This document shows positions 34,820 to 44,500 of a stretch of 64,000 nucleotides of DNA, one piece after another (positions within the stretch are counted from its first letter, which is position 1; each line of letters opens with the position of its first letter). Origin of the DNA: Sphingosinicella humi (GTDB lineage Bacteria; Pseudomonadota; Alphaproteobacteria; Sphingomonadales; Sphingomonadaceae); NCBI RefSeq assembly GCF_003129465.1, contig NZ_QFFF01000001.1, positions 806,001 to 870,000 on the forward strand, read 5' to 3'. Position numbers and translations under genes: made by a program. The notes below the pieces were generated by a model that was not told the origin of the DNA, ran no database searches, and saw only the letters and a program-made list of their open reading frames with translations.

Positions 34820-36424
34820 TCAGCGGGCCGCCGCAAAGGTGCGGCCGCCCCATTGGGCCAGCTGAGCCGCGTCCCGGTCATAGGCATCCTCCCGGAAGGC
34901 GATGCCGTTCTCGGACGGCGCGGCCGTGAAATAGGTGATGTAGACCGGCACCGGATTGGCCAGGTTCACATGCTTTTCGGTGCCGACCGACGGGATCTTC
35001 AGCGGCTGCCCGAACAGCCATTTCGCCAGTCTCTGCGCATCCTCCACCCGGACGCAGCCCGAGCTGAAGCGCCGGTGCTCGTCCTTGAAGAGATGCCGGT
35101 CCGGCGTGTCGTGAAGATAGACGCCATATTCGTTGGGGAACATGAACTTCATCTTCCCCATCGCATTGCCGTCGCCGGGTAGCTGACGGACGCGCAGGCT
35201 CGTGTCGCCCGAGGCGACCGCGGCCCAATCGATTTCCGCCGGATCGAGCGTGCGGGCATGGGCCGTCCAGTCGGACAGCGCCTCGTAGCGCATCCGCTTC
35301 ATATAGGAGGGACCCTCCTTCAACACTTTGGGTGCGATATTGTCGCGGACCAGGTCCGGCGGGACATTCCAATAAGGGTTGATCGCGACATACCGCATCA
35401 GCCCGACCAGCATCGGCGTCGGCTGGTCCGGCTTGCCCACGACGACCTTCATGGTGTCGACGGGACGGCCATTCTCATAGAGCCAGAGCCGCGCAGCGGC
35501 CGCGTCCACCACGATATGCCGCCCGCCGGGATTCGCCGGCAGCGCGCGGGCGCGCTCCATGTTGAGCCGGATCAGCTGCTCGTGATGGCCGGGACCCCGA
35601 TTCAACGCCGCGAGCGTCGTCGGCCCGACCAGCCCGTCGACAGGGAGGCCATGATCGGCCTGGAAGGCGCGCACCTTCTCGGCGAGGTCCTTGTCGAAGG
35701 TGGAACCGCCCGGCACGCCCAGCCTCGTGCGTAGCAGTCGCACCCGATCGCCCTTGGAGCCCGGGCGCAGGATCGGCCCGGCGGGAAGGGCAAATTGCGG
35801 AAGGTTGCCCCAGCGGCGGCGGTGCTCCAGCAAGCCTTCGCGCAGCCCCGCGTAGACGGGATTCACCCACCGACCTTCGTCGATATAGTCGATGAGCGAC
35901 GGGGCGGCCGCTGCCGCACGGATCACCGCAGCGGCACTCGGACGTGCCGGCTCCAGCGCCTCGTCCAGATAGGCGATGTCGACATCGGTCGGCCGGCGCA
36001 CGTCGCGCACATAATCGATGAAGGTCTTGGAAAGCTCGATCTCGGCCCTGGCCAGCGCCTCGGGCGATCCGCCCCGCGCCCGTTCGATCCATCGGCGAAG
36101 GTCGTCCGGGTCGTAGTCGCCGGGGTCGAGGCCGTCGAGCTCCGCCGTCGAGACCAGCTCGATCAGCCGGTCGGCCGCCGGTCCGGGCCGGCCGTTCTCG
36201 ATCCACAGCGGGCGGTAACCTCGCGCCTTGTAGACCGATTTCAGCGTTCGGTTGAGCTTGCCGGACGAGCGTATCTCGGCCTGGACCTGTTGCGGGCTCG
36301 CATAGGAGGCCGCCAGCGCCGGCGCGGGCATTGCCGCGAGCGCGAGAGCCGCGAGGCAAGCGTGTATAAAGGGTAGGCGCGCCGGCGGACGCGGTCCGCC
36401 GGCGCATCGACTAGAAGGCATCAA
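34820..36424 (-). CDS. L,D-transpeptidase (YcbB-like) with peptidoglycan-binding domain
   Basis: The 534-residue exported protein has a signal peptide (Leu-Ala-Ala-Leu-Ala-Leu-Ala-Ala-Met-Pro), a helical scaffold domain, a peptidoglycan-binding domain (Phe-Gln-Ala-Asp-His-Gly-Leu-Pro-Val-Asp-Gly) and the YkuD catalytic domain. The active site is His-Arg-Arg-Phe-Ser-Ser-Gly-Cys-Val-Arg with Cys457. It forms 3-3 cross-links in the cell wall. The start is ATG 36424 or 36421. A lipoprotein gene follows upstream on the same strand. Confidence 0.9.
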   Translation of the reverse strand: MMPSSRCAGGPRPPARLPFIHACLAALALAAMPAPALAASYASPQQVQAEIRSSGKLNRTLKSVYKARGYRPLWIENGRPGPAADRLIELVSTAELDGLDPGDYDPDDLRRWIERARGGSPEALARAEIELSKTFIDYVRDVRRPTDVDIAYLDEALEPARPSAAAVIRAAAAAPSLIDYIDEGRWVNPVYAGLREGLLEHRRRWGNLPQFALPAGPILRPGSKGDRVRLLRTRLGVPGGSTFDKDLAEKVRAFQADHGLPVDGLVGPTTLAALNRGPGHHEQLIRLNMERARALPANPGGRHIVVDAAAARLWLYENGRPVDTMKVVVGKPDQPTPMLVGLMRYVAINPYWNVPPDLVRDNIAPKVLKEGPSYMKRMRYEALSDWTAHARTLDPAEIDWAAVASGDTSLRVRQLPGDGNAMGKMKFMFPNEYGVYLHDTPDRHLFKDEHRRFSSGCVRVEDAQRLAKWLFGQPLKIPSVGTEKHVNLANPVPVYITYFTAAPSENGIAFREDAYDRDAAQLAQWGGRTFAAAR

Positions 36425-36439
36425 TCCGCGTCGAGGGCG

Positions 36440-36784
36440 TCAGCCCCGCTCCCCGGACTGATAGGCCGGCGGCGGCGCCTGGGTCGGCGGCGGAGGCGGC
36501 GCCTGGTAGGGGTAGTAGGTGCCATCCTGCGTGTAATAGCCGTCGGCCCGGCCGTCATTGTCGCGGTCCGCCGCGATCGTGCCGGCGATCGCGCCGACAG
36601 CCGCGCCGGCAAGCGCGCCCTCAATCGGGCTGACGCCAGGAACGACGGCGCCGACACCGGCACCCGCCGCTGCGCCAATCGCCGCGCCGGTGCCGGCGCT
36701 CTCCAGCGTATCGTCATTGTAGGTCGAGCACGCACCAAGGGTCACGGTGCCCGCCATCAGGACAACCAATATCTTCCTGTTCAT
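36440..36784 (-). CDS. Glycine-zipper lipoprotein
   Basis: The 114-residue protein starts with a lipoprotein signal peptide (lipobox Leu-Gly-Ala-Cys). A glycine-zipper stretch follows (Gly-Ala-Ala-Ile-Gly-Ala-Ala-Ala-Gly-Ala-Gly-Val-Gly) and then a repeat of it, with a Pro-rich tail (Pro-Pro-Pro-Pro-Pro-Thr-Gln). Such proteins insert in the outer membrane as SmpA/OmpA-like linkers. ATG 36784 gives the clean signal peptide; an ATG upstream at 36826 does not. Confidence 0.8.
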   Translation of the reverse strand: MNRKILVVLMAGTVTLGACSTYNDDTLESAGTGAAIGAAAGAGVGAVVPGVSPIEGALAGAAVGAIAGTIAADRDNDGRADGYYTQDGTYYPYQAPPPPPTQAPPPAYQSGERG

Positions 36785-36888
36785 GTCAGTCTCCCTGAAA
36801 GGCCGCGAGAAGGGCTGCTGCGGCATACCGGCCTCGGCACGCGAGCGAGGGCAACCCGTGTTCGCAATCGATCAAACGACAGGTTTGA

Positions 36889-37359
<471 letters not shown>

Positions 37360-37371
37360 CGGCCCGACCGA

Positions 37372-37413
37372 CGTCACCCCGGCGCCGAGATCCCGGCCTT
37401 CGCCGGGATGACG
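37372..37413. repeat. REP-like imperfect inverted repeat (type B)
   Basis: CGTCACCCCGGCG (37372-37384) and CGCCGGGATGACG (37401-37413) are near reverse complements around a CCGAGATCCCGGCCTT centre that also pairs with itself. Elements of this CCCGGCCTTCGCCGGG type are common spacer repeats. It lies between glnB and the HTH gene. Confidence 0.65.
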
Positions 37414-37434
37414 AGTTAAGCTAAAGCCCGAGCC

Positions 37435-37644
37435 ATGGACGATCCCCGCCTGGCCTCCATGTCGCCGCAAGAGCTTCGCTCCGCCATGCGGACGCTGGGC
37501 TACCGGACGCAGAACGACCTCGCCAATGGGATCGGCGTCAGCCGTTCCGCGGTCAGCCTCTGGTTGGAGGGCAAGGTCGGCGTGCCCCGGCCCGTAGCGA
37601 TGCTACTGAGAATGCTGATCGCGGCGCAGCGGCGCCAGTTCTGA
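37435..37644 (+). CDS. Small HTH (XRE-type) DNA-binding protein
   Basis: The 69-residue protein is almost only a helix-turn-helix: Asp-Leu-Ala-Asn-Gly-Ile-Gly-Val-Ser-Arg-Ser-Ala-Val-Ser-Leu-Trp-Leu-Glu-Gly. It lies between glnB and glnA on the same strand, an unusual place that suggests local regulation. The target sites are unknown. Confidence 0.75.
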   Translation: MDDPRLASMSPQELRSAMRTLGYRTQNDLANGIGVSRSAVSLWLEGKVGVPRPVAMLLRMLIAAQRRQF

Positions 37645-37751
37645 TCATCCATGTGAAATATTCACGCCGGCGCGCCCGCCCCTAGACGACTCGCGGCCCC
37701 TTCGGGAATGGAGGGGGCGAGGGCAACTTCCGACAGTAAGGAATATTTCCG

Positions 37752-39164
37752 ATGGCGAACGACGCGGGCAAGATCCTGAGCATGATCAAGGAGCAGGAGA
37801 TCGAGTGGGTGGACCTCCGCTTCACCGATCCCAAGGGCAAGTGGCAGCATCTGTCGATGGTCGCCAGCCTCATCGACGAGGAACAGCTCACCGACGGCTT
37901 CATGTTCGACGGCTCGTCCATCGCCGGCTGGAAGGCGATCAACGAAAGCGACATGCTCCTGAAGCCGGACCTCGACGCCGTCTATGTCGACCCGTTCAGC
38001 GCGACGCCGATGCTGATCCTCTTCTGCGACGTGGTCGATCCGGGCACCGGCGAGCTCTACGCCCGCGATCCCCGCTCCACCGCCAAGCGCGCCGAGGCGT
38101 ATCTCAAATCCATCGGCATCGGCGACACCATCTATGTCGGGCCGGAAGCCGAATTCTTCATGTTCGACGACGTCCGCTTCGAGGACAGCTACAACACCTC
38201 CTACTACCGCCTCGACGATATCGAGCTGCCAACCAATTCGGGCCGGGAATATGAGGTCGGCAATCTGGGCCACCGGCCGCGCGCCAAGGGCGGCTACTTC
38301 CCCGTCGCGCCCGTCGACAGCGCCATGGACATTCGCGGCGAGATGGTCTCGACGATGCTCGAAATGGGCCTCCCCATGGATAAGCATCATCACGAGGTCG
38401 CCGCCGGCCAGCATGAGCTCGGCATGACCTACGGCAGCCTGGTCGAGACCGCCGACCGCATGCAGATCTACAAATATGTCGTGCACATGGTCGCCCACGC
38501 CTATGGCAAGACCGCGACCTTCATGCCCAAGCCGATCAAGGGCGACAACGGCTCGGGCATGCACGTGCATCTTTCGATCTGGAACCAGGGCAAGCCGCTT
38601 TTCGCCGGCAACGGCTATGCCGGCCTCAGCGAAACCGCGCTCTACTTCATCGGCGGCATCATCAAGCACGCCAAGGCCTGCAACGCCTTCACCAACCCGA
38701 CGACCAACAGCTACAAGCGCCTGGTGCCGGGCTTCGAGGCGCCGGTGCTGCTCGCTTATTCGAGCCGCAACCGCTCCGCCTCCTGCCGCATTCCCTATGG
38801 CGCCGGCGAGAAGGCGAAGCGCGTCGAGTGCCGGTTCCCGGACCCGCTCGCCAACCCCTATCTCGCATATTCGGCGCTGGTCATGGCGGGCCTCGACGGC
38901 ATCCAAAACCGCATCCATCCGGGCGAGGCGATCGACAAGAATCTCTACGACCTGCCGCCGGCCGAGCTGGTCGACGTGCCGACCGTCGCCGGTAGCCTGC
39001 GCGAAGCGCTCATCGCCCTCCAGAACGACCGCGAGTTCCTGACCCGGGGCGACGTCTTCTCCGACGACCAGCTCGATGCCTATATCGACCTCAAATGGGA
39101 AGAGCAGCTCCGCTGGGAGACCACCCCGAGTCCGGTCGAATACGACATGTACTATTCGAGCTGA
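37752..39164 (+). CDS. glnA: Glutamine synthetase, type I
   Basis: The 470-residue enzyme makes glutamine from glutamate and ammonia. It has Phe-Asp-Gly-Ser-Ser-Ile, Glu-Ala-Glu-Phe-Phe-Met-Phe-Asp, Asn-Gly-Ser-Gly-Met-His-Val-His and the adenylylation loop Asn-Leu-Tyr-Asp-Leu-Pro-Pro. The Tyr implies control by GlnE, and the PII protein upstream fits that circuit. ATG 37752 has AATATTTCCG before it. The stop is 6 bases from the convergent sulfatase-like gene. Confidence 0.96.
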   Translation: MANDAGKILSMIKEQEIEWVDLRFTDPKGKWQHLSMVASLIDEEQLTDGFMFDGSSIAGWKAINESDMLLKPDLDAVYVDPFSATPMLILFCDVVDPGTGELYARDPRSTAKRAEAYLKSIGIGDTIYVGPEAEFFMFDDVRFEDSYNTSYYRLDDIELPTNSGREYEVGNLGHRPRAKGGYFPVAPVDSAMDIRGEMVSTMLEMGLPMDKHHHEVAAGQHELGMTYGSLVETADRMQIYKYVVHMVAHAYGKTATFMPKPIKGDNGSGMHVHLSIWNQGKPLFAGNGYAGLSETALYFIGGIIKHAKACNAFTNPTTNSYKRLVPGFEAPVLLAYSSRNRSASCRIPYGAGEKAKRVECRFPDPLANPYLAYSALVMAGLDGIQNRIHPGEAIDKNLYDLPPAELVDVPTVAGSLREALIALQNDREFLTRGDVFSDDQLDAYIDLKWEEQLRWETTPSPVEYDMYYSS

Positions 39165-39170
39165 GACGCG

Positions 39171-40718
39171 TCAGTTCAGCTCCCGCGTCACGTCCTTGAA
39201 GCGGTACAGCGCCGCGTCACTCTCGAATACATAGTGGCGCGGCGCGGGTTCGACGCCTTTGCCGCTGAAATAGGCGTTTATGATCTGGGGGTAGACGTTG
39301 ATAGGGCTTGCCGGAGCAGGCGCCGGTGCTCCATCGACATGGCGGATTGCCATCAGAATGCCCATCTTCTCCGCAAGCTGCCTCGCATTGAGGCCGGCCC
39401 AATCGACGGCGACGGGATCGCGGCCGAGGAAGCGCTCGTCGCCGACGAACGGCTCGGGCCACGGGCCTTCGTCGGAATGGAGCACGATCACCGCCGGACG
39501 CGGCCCAGCGAGGATGGCGTCGATCAGGCGCAGCGCCTCGCGATTGGCATATTCTATCTGCGCCACATAATTGTCCCGCCGGCTCGACGCAGTCGCCTTC
39601 GCCAGCGAGCGGCAGCTGCCGTCGGCGTTGAGGACGAACGGCGGATGCGGCACCAGGAAATGCGCGAACACATATTTGCGTGAGCCCTCGTCCGCCAGCT
39701 CGCGCAGCTGCTCGAACTTATAGGTAGCGCGGCGGCACTGATCGCCCCGCCCGTCGCCATACGCAAGTCCCGTCTGGGCGAGCGCGAAGCCGATGGCTGA
39801 CTGGCCGAGGACGAGCCTGCCCAGCTCGGGCACGGCGCGGTAGTTAATGTTGCGATCGGCAAGACCGCTCCGGCGTGTCGGATTCCACCAGGAGCCGGCG
39901 AAAACCGTCTCATACCCCTGGCGCTCGAAGAAGCGCAGCGCCTGGCTGGAAGTCAACGACCGGTAGATCGGTACCCAGTCTGCCGCCTGAGCCGAACTTG
40001 AGAGCCGATCGAGATAGGAGGCATTCAGCGTGGAGGCGACGGAATGGCCGGTGCGCTGGTAGTTGGAGAAAGCCTCCTCATTCACCGCGAAGCCGCGCTT
40101 CCGCAGGGCGGAGAGGAAGGCGCTGTTGTCGTAACCGTAGGCGCCACCGAGCGTGGCATTGTTTCCGTAGCGGTCGAAGATCAGGTGCCAGACGTCCGGG
40201 CTTGTCGCTGAGGCCTCGCCGTCGAAGGCGGCAAACGCCTGATCAGGCGCGGGCCGGTGCCGTTCCAGATCAATCTGCCGGAGCAACACAACGCCGGCGA
40301 TACCGATCACGATGGGCACGAGGATGAGGTTGATCTTGCGGTTCACGGCCAGGACGCCCGGGGCCTCGCGCGGTATGCGCCGGGCCGCCAGCACCGCCGC
40401 CACGCCCCCCATCAGCAGCAGCCCCCCACGCATCCAGGCCGAAGGCGAGACCGCGAAGACAGCCACCGGAAGATAGAGGATGTAGACGGCGGCGACCCCG
40501 GACATCAGTCCGGCCCGCGCCCAGCCGCCGGCTACCAAACGCAAGGCCAGCACCGCGAGTCCCACCAGCGCTAGGACGGCGCCTACCGTAGGCAGCGCAT
40601 CTTCGTAGGGCACCCGGCTCATGTTGGAGAGCCATAGGGTCAGCGTCACGACTAGGGCGACGGCGCCACCGGCGAGCGGCAACCGCGACAGCCAGGATGC
40701 TTCTGGCGTGGCGGTCAA
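39171..40718 (-). CDS. Membrane sulfatase/phosphoglycerol transferase-like protein
   Basis: The 515-residue protein has about five N-terminal membrane helices (residues 10-145) and a large C-terminal alkaline-phosphatase-superfamily domain: Pro-Asp-Val-Trp-His-Leu-Ile-Phe-Asp-Arg-Tyr-Gly, a Thr-Gly-His-Ser-Val-Ala-Ser-Thr region where the nucleophile is expected, and Ile-Val-Leu-His-Ser-Asp-Glu-Gly with metal residues. Its start overlaps the methyltransferase stop by four bases (ATGA). It may add phosphoglycerol-, phosphoethanolamine- or sulfate-like groups to a surface polymer. The donor is unknown. Confidence 0.75.
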   Translation of the reverse strand: MTATPEASWLSRLPLAGGAVALVVTLTLWLSNMSRVPYEDALPTVGAVLALVGLAVLALRLVAGGWARAGLMSGVAAVYILYLPVAVFAVSPSAWMRGGLLLMGGVAAVLAARRIPREAPGVLAVNRKINLILVPIVIGIAGVVLLRQIDLERHRPAPDQAFAAFDGEASATSPDVWHLIFDRYGNNATLGGAYGYDNSAFLSALRKRGFAVNEEAFSNYQRTGHSVASTLNASYLDRLSSSAQAADWVPIYRSLTSSQALRFFERQGYETVFAGSWWNPTRRSGLADRNINYRAVPELGRLVLGQSAIGFALAQTGLAYGDGRGDQCRRATYKFEQLRELADEGSRKYVFAHFLVPHPPFVLNADGSCRSLAKATASSRRDNYVAQIEYANREALRLIDAILAGPRPAVIVLHSDEGPWPEPFVGDERFLGRDPVAVDWAGLNARQLAEKMGILMAIRHVDGAPAPAPASPINVYPQIINAYFSGKGVEPAPRHYVFESDAALYRFKDVTRELN

Positions 40719-42100
40719 TGCCGGCGGTCGTAAACTATGAGCAGCCGGCCGTTATCCCCGAGCCGGCTCTGGTCTGTGATAGCGCCGCGCGCCTTCACAT
40801 GCGCGAGGAACGCCTCCTCGCCATAATCGGGGAAGATGTCGCGGCGGCCACGCAGTAGCTCGCGCACCATCGGGTCGCTCTTGGACGGGAATTCGATGAC
40901 GCCGGTCGGGGCCAGGCTCATCAGCCAGTCCACCACCATGTCGAGCGGTACGTTCTTGGCGATCGCTAGGTGATGGATGACGGCGAGCGCCAGCACCGCA
41001 TCCGCCCCCTTCCGCTCCGCCAGGCTCTTGCGCTCCGCGCTGGCCCAGCCTTGCGACGGGCTTGGGTTGGTCGCGTCAAGCCAGAGCGGCAGCATGCGGC
41101 GGCCGTCACGGTTGAAGCGCGCATAGGCCCGTTCGAGAGCGCCGAAATCGAAGTCGAATCCGACCACGGACCGGGCACCATGGTCAAGCGCCGTGCGGCT
41201 GAAGTCACCGCTGTTGCAGCCTAAATCGAAAAGGAGTCCGGGGCTGGAGGAGTTGACGAAGCGGGCGACGAACTCGTGCTTGGCCCGGCGGCGCTCCTCG
41301 TCATAGCTGTTGCTGCCGGCATAATCAGCCCAGATAGTTTTTTGGGCTGGAAGCCGCAGCCCTTCTGTAAAGCCGCGCAAGCCGCGTAGGATAGCGACGA
41401 GCCCCTTCTTCGAAAGTCGTGCCTCGGTACCTTTCCGGCGCTCCAGCCCCTTGGCGACACTGCGGCGATGGATGTAGGTCGGGCCGACAATATGGGCGAG
41501 CACCGTGAACGAAAGCTTGTCGCGCACGCGAAGCACCCGTGCCACGTCCTCGGGCGTCAGCCCTTCACCGCTGCCGCGATACCAAGCATTCGGCGCCAGG
41601 CCGCGCTTCGACCAGAGCAGCAGAGGAGCCAGGAATTGCATGGCGAACTGGCGCTGCCCGGCCCAGAGCGCTCCCTCCTCGTAGCGGACAATGGAAAGAT
41701 GGTCGATGAAGACCGGCTTCGTGCCTTCGAACTGCACGTTGTACGCCGTGGCATCCGACAGGGTGAAGTCATCATCCAGCAGATCGAGATGGAAATCGAG
41801 ATGGAGCAACGCCGCTGCCTTGAGCGCGGAGAAAGTCCATTCATAAGGATAGGAGACAAAGTCGATTCGCGGATGTTCCAGCAGGTAGCGCGGCTTAGCA
41901 GCCGGTCCTTCCAGAGCTCCGGGCTGGCGCTCGTACAGACCGATCAGATGGCCCCGATTAATTGCCTTGCCGAACACCCCAGCGTCTCGTGCTGCCTCGT
42001 AATGGCCGCTGCCTGCGTCGAATACGGCGCGGAACACGCGGCCGTCGGCATGAAGAACTCGTCCCGCAGGATCGCGGAATGAGCCAGGATCGAACTTCAT
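40715..42100 (-). CDS. SAM-dependent methyltransferase, NoeA-like
   Basis: The 461-residue protein has an N-terminal region (1-270) with Asp-Phe-His-Leu-Asp-Leu-Leu-Asp-Asp-Asp and Asn-Val-Gln-Phe-Glu-Gly, followed by a class I methyltransferase domain with motif I Leu-Phe-Asp-Leu-Gly-Cys-Asn-Ser-Gly-Asp-Phe. The combination resembles nodulation protein NoeA-type methyltransferases; that comparison is from memory. ATG 42100 follows GAGG with ten bases between; a TTG nine bases before lacks spacing. It is the middle gene of a three-gene operon. Confidence 0.72.
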   Translation of the reverse strand: MKFDPGSFRDPAGRVLHADGRVFRAVFDAGSGHYEAARDAGVFGKAINRGHLIGLYERQPGALEGPAAKPRYLLEHPRIDFVSYPYEWTFSALKAAALLHLDFHLDLLDDDFTLSDATAYNVQFEGTKPVFIDHLSIVRYEEGALWAGQRQFAMQFLAPLLLWSKRGLAPNAWYRGSGEGLTPEDVARVLRVRDKLSFTVLAHIVGPTYIHRRSVAKGLERRKGTEARLSKKGLVAILRGLRGFTEGLRLPAQKTIWADYAGSNSYDEERRRAKHEFVARFVNSSSPGLLFDLGCNSGDFSRTALDHGARSVVGFDFDFGALERAYARFNRDGRRMLPLWLDATNPSPSQGWASAERKSLAERKGADAVLALAVIHHLAIAKNVPLDMVVDWLMSLAPTGVIEFPSKSDPMVRELLRGRRDIFPDYGEEAFLAHVKARGAITDQSRLGDNGRLLIVYDRRH

Positions 42101-42105
42101 GGGGT

Positions 42106-42333
42106 TCAATCCTCGTGGCTGTCCCGCGCGGAGGTGGGTGGAGGACCGCGCCTGAACAGGCTGACGATCCGGGCCAGTTGGACCTTACCAAACAGCAGCA
42201 CGCCCGCGACAACGCCGGTCGCCATCTGCAGCGCCAGGCTGATTGTTCCTGAATCGAGATAAGCATAGGCCGGGGCGGCGGTGAGCACTGATGCCATCCC
42301 AAGTGCGAAAAGGAGGTCTGAGAGGCGCTTCAT
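42106..42333 (-). CDS. Small membrane protein leading the surface-modification operon
   Basis: The 75-residue protein starts at ATG 42333. It has a signal-like segment (Leu-Phe-Ala-Leu-Gly-Met-Ala-Ser-Val-Leu) and a second hydrophobic segment (Ala-Thr-Gly-Val-Val-Ala-Gly-Val-Leu-Leu-Phe). Its stop is 5 bases from the methyltransferase ATG. It may anchor or recruit the enzyme. No family was recognised. Confidence 0.6.
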   Translation of the reverse strand: MKRLSDLLFALGMASVLTAAPAYAYLDSGTISLALQMATGVVAGVLLFGKVQLARIVSLFRRGPPPTSARDSHED

Positions 42334-42382
42334 CGACTTCGGATCCTCTTGTTCGGAGAAGATCCGATGTGCACGGGAATGG

Positions 42383-42868
42383 TTAAGAAGCCGTTGAGTC
42401 CCGCTCAAGTCCTCGCATCTGGTAGCGCGCGGCAATCAGGGCGATTGGCAGGCCGACGAAGAAGAGCTGGAACGCCAGCGACAGCAGCACGCTCGAGGGG
42501 GTCGTGATCGGAAAGATGGCGGGCCAGCGGGCCGGCAGCACGATCCAGTACATCACGATATAGGTAAGGGCCCCGTAGGCGAGGCCGATCGGGACCGGAT
42601 GCCGGACGAGGGCCGGCCTGGCGCGGGCGGCGATCATGAACACCGCCGCTATCACCGCCATGATGCCATAATGGATGATGAGGCCGGCCAGGGCGGCGAG
42701 GGGACCGCCGTCGCGCATCACGTCGCCGAACGGCCCGGCGGCGATACCGCGCAGCACGTCCCCGGCCGACTGCCCCTTCAAGATCCAGGCTGACAGGATT
42801 GCCGCCGAAAGGTCCAAGGTGCCCGCAACGACCGTCCCGACGGCAATCGGCTCAGCGATCCCCTTCAT
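42383..42868 (-). CDS. Four-helix membrane protein, function unknown
   Basis: The 161-residue protein has four membrane helices and charged loops (Asp-Val-Met-Arg-Asp-Gly-Gly, Ala-Arg-Ala-Arg-Pro). It resembles small YagU-like proteins but not strongly. ATG 42868 has AGGAGG before it. It lies between the permease stop and the surface-modification operon, all on the minus strand. Confidence 0.65.
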   Translation of the reverse strand: MKGIAEPIAVGTVVAGTLDLSAAILSAWILKGQSAGDVLRGIAAGPFGDVMRDGGPLAALAGLIIHYGIMAVIAAVFMIAARARPALVRHPVPIGLAYGALTYIVMYWIVLPARWPAIFPITTPSSVLLSLAFQLFFVGLPIALIAARYQMRGLERDSTAS

Positions 42869-42944
42869 TGTCCCCTCCTGCAGCGCAGTCCGGAACCTAT
42901 CCCGCGACGGCCGCCGGAAGACCGCTCTTCGACGAACGACCCGT

Positions 42945-42968
42945 GCCTTCGACGAGCGGCTCGAAGGC
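42945..42968. repeat. Hairpin at the end of the permease gene
   Basis: GCCTTCGA (42945-42952) and TCGAAGGC (42961-42968) are perfect reverse complements around CGAGCGGC. It overlaps the first base of the permease stop codon on the minus strand. No T tract follows on the minus strand, so termination is uncertain. Confidence 0.4.
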
Positions 42969-44371
42969 TAGGCGGCAGGCGACGTTCGCCGGCTCCCATA
43001 GAGCAGGTAGATTACCAGCCCCACGACATGGGCCGCGAGGAAAAAGAGCTGGGTCTTCTGCGGCAGGCTGATGAACAGATAAATGCAGCCGCCGATCGCA
43101 ACCGGACCGATCAGCCAGTAGAGCGGCGTCCTGAACTGGCGCGGCGCGTCGGGCTCGCGGCGGCGCATGATCAGCATGCAGAGCGCCACCGCCATGAAGG
43201 CGGTGAGGGTCCCGGCATTGGCGAGCGCGGCGAGATCGGCGAGCGGGATGAATCCCGCCAGGATGCCGACGACAACCGCCGTGAAGATGGTGATCCGCAC
43301 CGGCGTGCCGCGCCCTGAAACCGTCGCGAGACCCCGCGGCAGGAGACCGTCGCGCGCCATCACGAAGAAGATGCGGCTCTGTCCGTAGAAGAAGGCGAGG
43401 ATGACGGTCGGCAGTGCGATGACCGCGGAGGCGGCCAGGTAGGTCGCCGCGCCCGGCTGGCCGAGCTCGCGAAGGATGAGCGCCAGCGGCTCGGGGCTAT
43501 TGGCGAATTCCGTATAGTGAACGGCGCCGACGGCCGCGATCGCAACCGCCATGTAGATGACGACGCAGGCGATCATCGATCCAACGATGCCGAATTTTAG
43601 GTCGCGGTTGGGATTCTTCGTCTCTTCCGCCGCGGTGGCGATGGCGTCGAAGCCGTAGAAGGCGAAGAAGATGATCGCCGCCGCCGCCATCACGCCGCGC
43701 TCCACCCCGCCCGCGTCCATGGTCTTGCCGAAGCCGTAAGGCGAGAAGGGCTCCAGGTTGGCGGCATTGAAATAGGGTAGCGCCACTATGACGAAGACGA
43801 TCAGGGCGAGGATCTTCACCACCACCAGCGCCGCGTTGAGGGTCGCGCTTTCCTTGGTGCCGACCATCAACAGTCCCGCGACCACGGCGATGATGAAGAT
43901 GGCGGGCAGGTTGATGATGCCGCCCAGCTCCGGCCCCTGCATCAGCGCCATCGGCACACCGAGCCAGGCCTGGAGCAACGGCGCGGCATAGCCAGACCAG
44001 CCGACCGCCACCGCGCTCACCACCAGCGAATATTCGAGAATGAGGCTCCAGCCGACGATCCAGGCGACCAGCTCGCCGATCACGACATAGCTATAGGTGT
44101 AGGCGCTGCCCGAGGCGGGGATCATCGTCGCCATCTCGGCGTAGGCGAGCGCGGCGCAAGCACAGATGACGCCGGCGATGACGAAGGAGAGAATGACCGC
44201 TGGCCCCGCCTTGTCGGCGCCGACGCCGATCAGGGTAAGGATGCCCGTGCCGACGATCGCGCCGACGCCCAGCGCGATCAGATGCGGCCAGGAAAGGCTC
44301 CGGGTCAGCCGGTGCTCGGGCAGGAGCTCCTCGCTCATGATGATGCGCTTGCGCGCGTTCCAGTTCTTCAT
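42968..44371 (-). CDS. APC family amino acid permease
   Basis: The 467-residue protein has twelve predicted helices, and the family motif Gly-Val-Gly-Ala-Ile-Val-Gly-Thr-Gly-Ile-Leu in helix 1. ATG 44371 has GGAGGGG before it. It takes up amino acids or polyamines by proton or antiport coupling; the substrate is not visible. It is divergent from the MgtC-like gene. Confidence 0.88.
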   Translation of the reverse strand: MKNWNARKRIIMSEELLPEHRLTRSLSWPHLIALGVGAIVGTGILTLIGVGADKAGPAVILSFVIAGVICACAALAYAEMATMIPASGSAYTYSYVVIGELVAWIVGWSLILEYSLVVSAVAVGWSGYAAPLLQAWLGVPMALMQGPELGGIINLPAIFIIAVVAGLLMVGTKESATLNAALVVVKILALIVFVIVALPYFNAANLEPFSPYGFGKTMDAGGVERGVMAAAAIIFFAFYGFDAIATAAEETKNPNRDLKFGIVGSMIACVVIYMAVAIAAVGAVHYTEFANSPEPLALILRELGQPGAATYLAASAVIALPTVILAFFYGQSRIFFVMARDGLLPRGLATVSGRGTPVRITIFTAVVVGILAGFIPLADLAALANAGTLTAFMAVALCMLIMRRREPDAPRQFRTPLYWLIGPVAIGGCIYLFISLPQKTQLFFLAAHVVGLVIYLLYGSRRTSPAA

Positions 44372-44500
44372 GGCGACCCCTCCCCCTTCGATTGCGCGCA
44401 ACCATGTCGGCTCGTCGCGTATTCCATCGAGAGGGCGTGGCCGGCAAGCCCGATCGTTCGTTATGCTGGCTTTTCCAACCCGTAGAGGTAAGCCGGACGC

